Positions 12,401 to 24,400 of a stretch of 64,000 nt of DNA are shown here, one piece after another. The translations under genes were made by a program, and so were the position numbers. The notes under the pieces were generated by a model. The model was given only the letters and a program-made list of their open reading frames with translations. It was not told the DNA's origin and did no database searches. Source of the stretch: Sipunculus nudus (lineage: Eukaryota; Annelida; Sipuncula; Golfingiida; Sipunculidae); NCBI GenBank assembly GCA_026874595.1, contig CM049313.1, positions 55,720,159 to 55,784,158 of the forward strand. Reading direction: 5' to 3'. How positions within the stretch are numbered: the stretch's first letter is position 1; the number at the start of each line of letters is the position of its first letter.

Positions 12401-15400
12401 ATAAGAAGGAAAAAAATTTAAAACAATTATGTCTATCTAATACAATTTTATACATTAATAATCTTTAAGCTGGCAACTGCAGCCAACTCTGAAAATAGAT
12501 CTTAGTGTTCAAGTCCAATTGTTCATCCTGGTCTTGTCTGGTCTATCAGCAGATTCTCAGAGAAATATTTAGACTTTGATAGAGGTACATGTGTGATGCA
12601 AAGTGACCTCTGGTGGAGATTGTCAGAAAGGCCACAAGAAAGAACGAGAGGAAGAGAGCTAGTGTCGGGACTCACCAGATCTGAGCACTGTGTATGTACC
12701 TATAGTTGCCCAGCGTGCAAAAAGTCAAAGAATAATGTGCTAGGTGTGTGCATTAAACCAATCCAAATCATATACTAAGTGCAAATGAAAAGTCTTGGTC
12801 ACACAAAAGAAATAAGTTCCATGACTCATTACATGGTCTAAACATATTGGGGATATAACTAAGGGTTTATCCACACACAGAGATAGTAAAATATATGCTA
12901 TATGCAATTCTATGTAATACTTCATAACAGAAATGTATGCATGTGCTCATTTTAGAATTTGATTTCATCTAAGATAAAAAAATACAGTGTTAAAATTGAA
13001 ACAGCATTGTCTTGGAGCTTGGTTCTAAAAATTGCAACTTTGAACAACACAAATATAAACTTTTATATACAAGTAATTTTTATGCTCATGTTTTTGACTA
13101 CAAAGACTTAGTAGGGGAAAAAGGTATGACAACTGGAGCAGAATAAAGACTTACCTGACCGACTGGGGCATTGTGACTGATGATGTTTCACTCATTGATG
13201 TGTTTAGCAGGTCACTGTAGTGCAAATTTTCAATACACTGAAAGTAATTAAAATTGAAATTTTAACCTCATTGTTTCAAATATTGTTGGTATTGATTTTG
13301 TGATTTTAATATTAAAACATTTGGTTACTTGTTGGATTTATTTCAGAACTCACATTTCATGATCTAGTTCTATCCAAACTTTTCAACATTTTTCATACAT
13401 TTCATGACCTTCATGTATTTTACTAAGAATTAAGTCAAATGAAGCCAACACTGACCAAACTAGAATTTGGGTAGTCGACAAGTGACTACATGTATCCACC
13501 ATATCACAGAGGCATAGGTAAAGTAAGGCATTGAATGTTCCTGACATGACATGACTCCAAATTTGTGGCAACAGTAAACCAATTTAACTCCTCATATGTA
13601 TGCAATTTTCACCAAAAACAGATCTACAGATGGATACACTATACAAGATTTCAGGCTTAGGCACCAATCCACTACTGAGAAAGAGTGCATTCATGTATTC
13701 TATAACAGCAGGTGGCGCCACCTGTCTGGTCTGTAACAAAGCTATCCAAGACGGATAAACATGCCAAGATTTCAGGCTGATACATCAATCCACTCTCAGA
13801 TATGAGCGATTTTTACCCAAAGCAAACACACGGATGGACGCCACAAAAAATTGCAGATGGCAACACCAATCTTTAATACAAGATGGAGGTATCCAAGAAC
13901 TAAGGACATGCACGATTTCAGGACAAAAGGGCAAATCACTCCTGATAAAAGGGCATTAATGTATTCCATGAGATGGGAGAGGTAGCAGGTGCCACCTGTC
14001 TAATCTATAAGAATACTCTCCAAGATGGATGGACATGCACCATTTCAGACCACTTCTGAGATATGAGCAATTTTCACCAAAAGCAAATACATGGATAGAC
14101 GCCACTTGAAAATGATTGCAGATGGCACCACCTGCACTGAGTATAAGATAGAGGAAAGATCTATGGACATGCATATTTTCAGGCCAATACAGCAAATCTC
14201 TCCTGAGAAAGGGCATTAATTTATTCTATGAAAACAGGAAGGTCAGTGGTGCCACCTGTCTGGTCTATGAAAAACTCTCCAAGATGGTGTAAATGCCAAA
14301 TTTCAGACCAATACATTAAACCACTCCTGAGATATGAGCAATTTTCCCCTAAAGCAAACATACAGATGGACCCCACACAAAAATTATTGCAGATGGCACC
14401 ACCGGTCTTGAATACAAGACGGAAGTATCCAAAATCTATGGACATGCACAATATCAGGCCAATATGGCAAACCACTCCTGAGAAAAAGGCATTAATTAAT
14501 ACAAGAAAACAGTAAGGTAGGTGGGGCCTGTTATATCTCTCATGATACGTCCATAAAATCACAAATCAGTGACTTGTATTCAAGCTTTTGTCTGGATTGA
14601 AGTATGTCATGACAGTGTTGTCCATAAGACAGTCCTGCAGTTTTTGAAATGCTTTTTGTTGTGTATCAGTTCATTGCCAAGTGACATCTTTCTGGGTTAA
14701 TGTACGGAGAGGTTTTATGATTGTGGCATAATTTGGGATGAAACGTGAGCAGTAGTTGACCATCCCTAAAAAGCTGCGTAACTCCGAAACATTCTTTGGT
14801 GGTTTTCTAGTCTTAATTGCCTCAGTTTTCTTTGGGTCAGGAGATATGCCAGCAGCAGAGAATGTAAGTCCAAAGAACTCGATCTGGCTCTGGTTATACT
14901 CACATTTGCTTTGGTTGAGTGTAGGTCCCTTATCATTCAGCCTTTGAAGTGTGGTTTCTAATGCTGTGTCATGCTCAAGTTGAGTTTTGCCAAATACAAT
15001 AATATCATCACTGACATTTTTAGTACCTGGTATATCATGAATCACATTTCTGATGGTTTGTTGAAATATTTCTGATGCTGAGGAAATTCCAAAGTTCAGC
15101 CGTTTATAGCAAAACAAACCAGTATGGGTGCTAAAAGTGGTAATGTAGCTAGAACTGGGATCTAATTCCAACTGGTGGTAACCAGCTTTCAAGTCCAGTT
15201 TACTAAATACGGTGGCACCGTTCAGGTCGCTAATAAGCTCATCCAGTGTCGGCATTTGATGTCTCTCTCTGGTGATGGCTTGATTGGCTTTTCTCATATC
15301 AACACAGATTCTGATTGATTTTAAGTCCTTTTTCGGAGGTGTGACGATTGGGGGCACCCAAGGGGTGGGTTTACCTTCAACTTTCTCAATAATGTCCTCC

Positions 15401-18400
15401 TTCAGAAGCTTAGAAAGCTCTGTTTCCACTTTGCCGCGGAGATGAAATGGGGAGCAACGTGGTTTTTGGGCAACTGGTTTTACAGTTTCATCAATGTGGA
15501 GTTTAACAACAGTGTCTTTCAGTTTGCCTATACCTTGGAATAATTGAGGGAATTCATCTGTAGGATCACTAATTTGCTTCACAACTTTGATCAATTGCAG
15601 TTCTTGGGCTGTAGTATATCCAAGTAAGGCACCATGATTGCCTGACACAACAACAAATGAATGGGGTTGAATCAAAGAGGTTGTCTCAACGAGGAGGTCA
15701 CACTGGTGGTTTGTTTCCTCCATATGGATATAGTCTAGGTTTATGTTTATGAAGTTTTGGCATACCAACCTTGTGTAGGTTTCTTCATCCAAGATATTCA
15801 CTGTTGCACCAGTATCTATCAGCAGATTAGTAGAGACTCCATTCAAAATGACATGTACACAAGGTTGGACCACTTGAGTGTCTTGTACTATGCCAACAAT
15901 ACTGTAGCAATTATCACTGTCACTAGAATCTGTATCAAATTCATCATGATCATCATCTGAGACTGTTTCTGATATTTTACGAACTTGATTTTTCTTCTTC
16001 AATTTGTAGCAAACTCTGGCAAAGTGTCCTGGTTTCTTACAATAGTGACAATTTTGCATCCTGGCTGGACACTGACCTTGATGTTGGAAGGTACCTCCAC
16101 ACTCTATGCATGTATTTGACTGAACTGGTCTATCAGATGCACTAGGTCCCTTCCTGTGCATAGGTCTATCTTTCCTCTGACTTCTATGGGCACTGTTGTC
16201 TGTATATCTAGGTGCATGTGCACTTTTCTGGAATCTGCATAATTTATGTGAAGGCCATGTAATAGCTTTAACATCATGGGCGAGGTCTTGTTCAATGGTA
16301 CTGGCATTAGCCTCTGCAAGTTCTAGTGACCTGCCAATATCTATGATTTCAGATAAAGTCTTATCAGGCTCTCTGAGAGCTCTACGGCGTAGTCTATTTG
16401 AAGTACAATGTTGTATAAGTTGGGACAAGATTTCTTTATCAATATCTGCAAATTCACAGTCTTTAGCGAGTTTATGGAGCTCGGTAATGTATTCATCAAG
16501 AGACTGTCTGGCTTTTTGTTTATGACTACGGAAGCGATATACTTCCTTCTGAATGTTCTTTTTGGGCTGAAAGTACGTACCTAGCAGGTTTTTGACATCT
16601 TCATAAGTATCACGGGTATCATCAGTCTTTTCCGCCTGGAAGATATCGTATACTTGTTCACCTGCGTAATGCAGCAAGAGAGCTCGTTTTCGTTTATCCG
16701 TTTGAATGTTCATTGCGTCGAATAGGTTTTCGAGACAATTTACCCATTTTTCCTATCTCGGGCCGGCATTTGTGCGGTCTATTTCCAAGTCGAACACGGG
16801 AAATACTGGCAGATTATCCATATTGACAATAAAGTTCCTGTTCAGCTCGTCACCAGTGTCATATCTCTCATGATACGTCCATAAAATCACAACTCAGTGA
16901 CTTGTATTCAAGCTTTAATGGAGGCCCGCTGGATACCAAAACTACACATGCCGGATTACCACTTCCGGCCATAAAGACTAAAGATTACCGTATTATGGTT
17001 ATAACACCAAATAATATTAAACAAGGATATCACAGGGCCAACTCTCTGGTCTTCGAGAAAAATCTCCAAGATGGATGTACATGCCAAATTTCAGACCCAT
17101 ACACTGAACCACTTCTAATCGAGATATGAACAATTTTCCCCTAAAGCAAAAGAACGGATGGATGCCACACCAAAACAATTGCACATGGTGCTACCAGTTA
17201 TGAATGAGGAGGTATCCAAATCTATGAATATGCACAAATTCAGCCCAACATATTGAACAAATCACTAAGACTAACAGATGGCAAATGCATGGATGGATGC
17301 TTATAATGCAAAAATAATTGTAGGTGGGGCCACCAGTCTCGAGTAAGAGATGGAGAGATCCAAGCTTTATGGACATGCAAAATGGATCAATAGACAAGCA
17401 AAATTTAAGCTCAATACATTGAACCATTTCTGAGATATTGGCCTTTATTAAAAAAGACATCCAGATTCATACTGACAATAAGAACTGCAGGTGGCGCCAC
17501 CAGTCTTTGTAAAGCACAACTACATAGGTAAGCAAATAACTATTCCTGGTTTAAGAAAGATCAGTCCAAGGGTCTCAGAGAAGTTCTCTGGAAAGGAACA
17601 TAATATTCACAAAAATAATCTGAACACAAAAATGTATTAAAATTTTCCAATAAATCTTAACAAAACTTACTTTCTTGAAATTTAAGATTTGGCAGGCCCG
17701 CAGAGCATGTCTGGAAAGGTGATATTTTCCCAGTCAGTGGTTTTACCTATGGAGGGGTGAGTTGGCAAAAGCCTAAATCAGAGATAACAAGAATGAGAGC
17801 TTAGGAATATAACCTACCTGGCCAATGTCACTGCACCAAGCTGCCTTCTCCTGTAGTGTAGATGCCACGAGGGTAATTGTTAGTGGGGGTCCACTTTTGG
17901 AATCAACCACTATGCGGAAATCTAAACTACCGTAGTCAATTCTTTGCTCGCGCTCACAAGACTGTACAGAGAGCAGGTTAACAGCACCAGGCTGACCACT
18001 AGGGCTCTGATTAGAGTCCAAGGAACATGCTGAAATGACATATTCTGTGATGTAAACAGCAGAAAACATTTAAATGTCAATACATCTTATGTTTCAGTGG
18101 AATGTGTACAGCTCTCTTTAAACTGATCTTACTAGTGCAAAATTAGGCTGACATAACAGTGCAGCCCATTTTCACTGCCTTTGCAAAATATCTTGTATGG
18201 AAAAAGTCACTAGGATAAAAGTTTTACAAAAGTGTTTACATTTAAATAAAATTAGTGCCATCTGTTCAATATGTCTAGAGGTCTGGCCTTATGTAAACAT
18301 AACATACAGAAAATTTTGAACTCATATGAATTTTTTTTCTTTCTGCATTATTCTTCAACTGCACTTCATAAGGTAAATGTAATAGCTGGTTCTGCCACCT

Positions 18401-21400
18401 TTATGCCAGTGTGACAGTTACATATTTTTTGTATTATGTACGGTACAGGCATGCAGTCAGTTGTTCCCCATGTTTGAAAAATGGCATTTAAACATAACTT
18501 GTCCAATGTTGTGTTCTTGGGTTATTTCAAAGAGAACATAGCAGTAAACGAGACTGTTCATGCCCTTATTACATATGAGTGTTATTTACTTACTTTCATC
18601 ATCAAAGTAGAAAATATCTGATGAAGAATCTTCAACTAATGTGCAGTCAGCTAGCGGGATTTTCCCGTGGTGCTGAAAGATATAAAAAGATCAAATGAAA
18701 AACCTGCCATTCTATAACTGTGAAACACGAAGTAACACATCCTTGCAAATATATCAAATCCTTACAAATGTATCTAATTCCGATCTCATTTAGGCAAAAT
18801 AATGTAAACTGATTTAGACCCTGGGACCAAAAAAGGTGAAATAATAGCACACATTTTTTTCATATTTTTTCCATATAGATATAGCCCAGTCAGGTAAAAA
18901 ATGCTGCGCTTCATGAAAACATGATAAATATACATAGGAATAGTGATTCCACAAAAACAATGTTCATGCATGGCTTTAAGAAAACAAAAATCTGACATTT
19001 GAATCATAGAAGTCTATGCTTCTAAAATTCCTGCAACATGACCACATACCTATATCACAAGCATAATTTTTTTTTGCGAAATTAGTATGTATCCAACATG
19101 CAATACATACTTGGTCTAGGGTTAACATGGATAAAGTATATATATAAACATTTTATATGATGAACCAACAAAATGAGCATATTATGAAAGCAGTCCTCCA
19201 GAAAATTATATTCAGCCAGTGGGGGGAGACTCTAAAATCCCCAAATCCAGAGTATTTTGTTACATGTACCAACCACTAGCAGTAATCTTCTACACTTCTC
19301 GCCTAGCTGCATTACTATAGGGCCTCAGAATTCCAGAATAAACCAAGTAAACTGTACAATATTCTCTCATTTGTGTATTTGACTAATCGAAACTAGTTGG
19401 ACACTTACAACATGGTAATATTAGGGGAAAAATATGCCTGCCTATGCTGAGATACATCAGTGATTATATAAAGCTGCTTGGATCCACTGACCAAAGATGA
19501 AGTTTTCAACTCCAAAATGTTCTAATTTACAATATTCTTAAGGTTTTAGTATGTATAAACACTGCCAACTAGTAATGTTGATGATAACCCCCTAGAGAGA
19601 ACCATTGATGATTCGGCTGAGGGTAACAGGACAATATTGACTGGTTCTATTTGAGAAAATAACCCCAAGATGAGCAAACCCCCCACACACAAACAAGTAT
19701 CTGGTTGATAAACAATCACAAATTACAGGAAATTCACATTTTCCAACTCTGTCAGTTATCATGTATACAATATGAATTTACAGTCTTGAGAAAAACACAA
19801 TATTCACTCATGAATTTTAATTATCCCTCTCAATAGCAGATCTATATTTGCCCCTTACATGTTACAGGGGTGAGGTAATAACATTCCTATGGGGAACACA
19901 TGATATACAAAAATTCCTCTGATTAAATTTTAAATTTTCACTTGCCTGTAACTCAGGTTCTCTTGATACCTCACCTGTTGGAGTGACACAAAATATTTAC
20001 TTCTACAATGGTGGGTCTAGCATGTGTATATCTTGCCCATGCACTAAGTTCCTAGGCAGACATCTTGGCAGGGGGATTGTGGGAAATAAGACAGCGAGTC
20101 TGGAGGCATCCTCTGTGATTTTCATTTGGTCCAGTCTGAGGATCTATACAGCCGGCCCAAGCCATAATCCAGGCTGATGCAGCCATTGAAAAATCAATGA
20201 CGGCTGATTCATGAATCTCTTCAGCACTGATAGAGGGGAGCTTCTACCAGCTGGCAATTAAATCACTCAACCAATGTGCGTCTTAAGCTTTTCAATCATT
20301 GATTATTCCTGTATGCCTTGACAGTTTGTAACAAAACTGGCACATAAACTGTCAATCATAGTTGCCTCTGATGGTCCTCTCTGTAACTCTGTATGCAGCT
20401 GTCACTCAGATTGTAACTATACTGCCTGTCACTAAATAACACATGCTGCTGTTGTAATGGATTGATACAGCAAATCAGTAGTGTTTAAATTCTGTCTTTG
20501 TTTGATGTACACAAGGGATATAACATTGCCATAGCACTTTGATTATTAACTTCTTTCTTTTAAAGATTAGGTCCATACCCTGTAGGGGGCACTGTCTATT
20601 GAATGATAAAGAAGAAAATCTTGCAAATAAGAAGGACAGGTAAAAGTTAAACCTTTTGGATTTCAGGTGGCAAATAAAGAGTCTAGAAATATATTCCAGC
20701 AGTTTTAACCAGTTGTAAGAGGATTTGGTCATTTGAGGCAGTGGCCTGGTGCAGTCCAGAGATCTTCTCCATAGTCCAACGCCTTATACCCCACAGCAAC
20801 ATCTTAATCTATCATATTAGGCTTATAAACTATGTCATATCACTACAAATATCAACTACTTCCTTGCCCTTCTGATAATAACAGACCTCTTGTTTCAATT
20901 ACTTTTTTTACAATTACTCTGTTACAAAGATGACTACAAATAACATCAACATACAGGAGTGTCAATACAGAGGGGTATGGGGGTATATAACCCCCCCCCC
21001 ACACACACACACACACACACACACTTTTCACAAAGGTACAAGGTCAATGTAATTATTTCCCCTGCTATTCATACAATTATATTTATATATTGGAAATGAA
21101 ATATATATATAATCAGAAATATAGACTTTGGTTCCATTTCTGAGTTTACTTTTAAATATTATATATCTAAACCTGGTTTAGATTTAACCCATACAAAAAA
21201 TATAATACCTTATTTTTAAAACTTCATACTTAATTTTAATATCCTAGAAATGTGTCACACAGACAATAAAAGGTATATATCTCAACTTTGATTACCCTAT
21301 CCATTACCATCCCCTCACGCCCTTGAAGATAAATCTATGACACTGTCAACCAAAATTCTCAATAAATAATAATGATAGTAGTTTTAATGAAAAAATAATG

Positions 21401-24400
21401 AACCCTTTAGCACTTTCTATTTCACAATCTCTAGTACATGACAAGGCTTGATCCCAATTTCCTGACATGTGGTGACTCTGATGCTAAATTCACTTACTGG
21501 CGAGTGTGGTAAAATTAAAATATATTTCTTTAAAACCTTGCAACTGAAGACACTGAATATCAATACAATGCTTTCTAAGAGAAAATTGCCATTGTATATG
21601 AAATATTAAAATTCATACTTTCATCTTATGATGGGTACTTTTTCTAATTTAATATATCAATTTGTTATAAAGCTATATATTAATACACCTTCAAATAGGG
21701 TTAGTGGTAGCATGAAAAGCACATCTTTTATCAGACCCAGTTCTGTCTCTGTAGATACTACACATCCACTACTGGGTCGTATCTTTCATGTACAACAAAT
21801 GAATATGACCTGTGTTTTCCTGAATAGTGCATGTGTGTCCTGCATAGACAAGTAATCAATATGAGCCTATACTTAAATATTTAGCACTAAATACTTGTAA
21901 TACTAATACCATTACTATTATTCCATAAGTTAAAATTTCTCTAAATAACTAAAGTGAGTAGATCATAAAAGTTTGTATGTCATTAGGCTTAACACGACCA
22001 ACCATAACTTCATATACATCACAAGCTGTTACATAAGGCTAATCATGCCTTCCCCAACATCACTTCCTCAGCTGTAACCTCCTCTACATCACCAGCTGTA
22101 AAACAGCCAGTCACAACCTCCTCTACGTCACAAGCTTTAACACATCAAGTTTTAACCTCTTCTACACCACCAGCTGTAACACATCCAGTAATAACCTCCT
22201 CTACATCATTAGCTGGAATACATCCAGTCATAACCTACTGTACATCACAAGCTGTGAAACAGCTAGTTATAACCTTCTCTACATCACCAGCTGTAACACA
22301 TCCACTCGTATTCTCCTTTACACCACCAGCTGTAACATAGCCAGTCATAACCTCTACACCACCAGCTGTAACATAGCCAGTCATAACCTCTACACCACCA
22401 GCTGTAACATTGCCAGTCATAACCTCTACACCACCAGCTGTAACATAGGCAGTCATAACCTCTACACCACCAGCTGTAACATAGCCAGTTATAACCTCTA
22501 CACCACCAGCTGTAACATAGCCAGTCATAACCTCTACACCACCAGCTGTAACATAGCCAGTCATAACCTCTGCACCACCAGCTGTATCACATCCAGTCAT
22601 CCAGTCATAACCTCCTCTACATGACCAGCTGTAACACATTCACTCATACCTCTACACCACCAGCTGTAACACATCCACTCATAACCTCCTCTACACCACC
22701 AGCTGTAACACATCCAGTCATAACCTCCTCTACACCACCAGCTGTAACACATCCACTCATAACCTCCTCTACACCACCAGCTGTAACACATCCAGTCATA
22801 ACCTCCTCTACACCACCAGCTGTAACACAGACAGCCAGGCCATCCTAAAATTGGAGGTTTTCCCTGAGTTCCAGGATGGTTGGAAACCCTTTTTTAAATA
22901 CTAACAATTTCCATTATTTCGAAGATGTGAAGTTTATGATCCCTGGACTGTACAATATCAGACCCAGAGGTGGTTAAAACCTGCTCTTTTATGGAGAAAT
23001 CACTGTTTGGCATTGCTTATCCTAATGGTTAAAGGTATTACTCCACAGTGTAAATGATAAAGCCCATGCTTCTCAAAATCCTGCATCTGCCAACAGAGTA
23101 CAGCATGACCTATACGAGTGTCTAACCTTGGCAAGATGTAGCCTTCCATTGGATGCCCTTGTAGTGAGCAGCATGTGATTTGTGAAGAGGAACACCTGAC
23201 GAACCATCTCCTTCTTGGCATCCTTGAATGATGAACCAATAGAACCGAGTCGACTCCTCGTACTCTTGTGTTTGTCATTCAGCACCTGGAGCAATGTGCC
23301 TATAAAAGAAAAAAAAAACTTTAAATCACTATTTTTTCCCAAACTCTTCAGCAGGCTTGATACAGTTTATTAAAACATTTTATTTAACATACTATGTAGC
23401 ATAGTCCAGAACTAAATCCTGATGGCTTCACAAACACTCAGCTCCAAAAGAATGGCCTGTTATTGTCCAGCAATAAAATGCCACATTTGATTCATCTAGC
23501 CGTCAAATCAGGCTGGAAGGTTTGTCCTGGCTTAATGTTCAAATCACAGCCCCACCAACGGTTACTTTTAGGTCGGATTTATGTTATATGCTTTACCTTC
23601 TGACAGTGAGTAATATCAAGCTTGTCCCATAATTAATAGTTATCCAATAAGCCCTAAATCTTTCAAATGTCAGATATATGCTGTCATGAACAATGCATGA
23701 TATTACTGGTAATGTTGTTCAAAGATAAGCATGATATCACTGTAAGAAGGTTAAGCCTGTTACATTTCATACTTCTGACATAAAATTTACCATTTGTGAG
23801 GCTGCTATTTGAGCATTAAGCCAGGACAAACCTTCCAATCTGATTTGACAGTTGGAAGAATAGAATGTGGTACTTTACTGCATGCTAACAGGCAGGGACT
23901 TTGAGGGCAGGGTGTTTGTGAGGCCTGCCAGCACTCAGTTCTGGACTTGCTGTGGCACAGGACAGCCCCTCATACTACATGATCTCCTGTGATTGACTTA
24001 ATTGTATGCAGACACAGGAAGATGACAGTGCAACCACTCCACCTGTTGTGATTTGATAGAATTATCTTTGATGTCGATTAATATGGCATGATCCAACCAA
24101 AAATTTTATAAAATGCCTGATCCTTATTGTTTTCTATGATTTCCTGCAATTTCCTACACAAAGTTTACCACAGAAACTTGTGCTGGAGCTCTCAAAAAAT
24201 AATATCATCTATGATTTTCTGTGATACTGCAGAAAATTTCGGAATGTTCTTACAGGAAATTGCACCATGTTAGGCCAGTTTATAAAGAGTGTATCTGTCT
24301 CCCACACTTAGAAACTAGAATATCAGCAGAAGCTGACAAAAGCTGTCAGCCAAAAGAACAGTGTTTAGAGGGGAACCAGTCGTTTCGTCACCACAGTCAT

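Larger units (their letters stand above)
14529..17034 (-). mobile_element. Ty3/Gypsy LTR retrotransposon (Mag/K02A2.6-like), internally deleted
   Basis: 2.5-kb insertion oriented on the minus strand, flanked by the 5-bp target duplication gggcc (14524-14528 and 17035-17039). It has a 178-bp 5' LTR (16857-17034), a gag-protease-RT frame, and only the last 60 bp of the 3' LTR (14529-14588). The 60 bp shared by the LTRs differ at two positions, so the insertion is fairly recent. RNase H and integrase are gone: the end of the RT region runs straight into LTR sequence at AAGCTTGAA, consistent with deletion at microhomology. Confidence 0.93.
13440..17625 (+). repeat. Family A element, long copy A2, split by an LTR retrotransposon
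   Basis: It begins with a family A start (gaatttgggtagtcgacaag, then tgactacatgtatcc) and runs through many units of the form ggtggcgccacctgtctgg, caagatgga(t), atgccaaatttcag and gagatatgagcaattttc. It ends near 17625 after cagtccaagggtctcagag. Exact GGTGGCGCCACC occurs at 13711-13722 and 17490-17501; other units have ggtggtgccacc or ggtggcaccacc. Removing 14529-17034 and one copy of gggcc restores a normal unit, so the element is about 1.7 kb without the insertion. Confidence 0.75.

Noticed and set aside
22235..22848. Repetitive proteins of 64-134 residues on both strands
   Set aside because: Products of a tandem array with periods divisible by three; no other coding signal.
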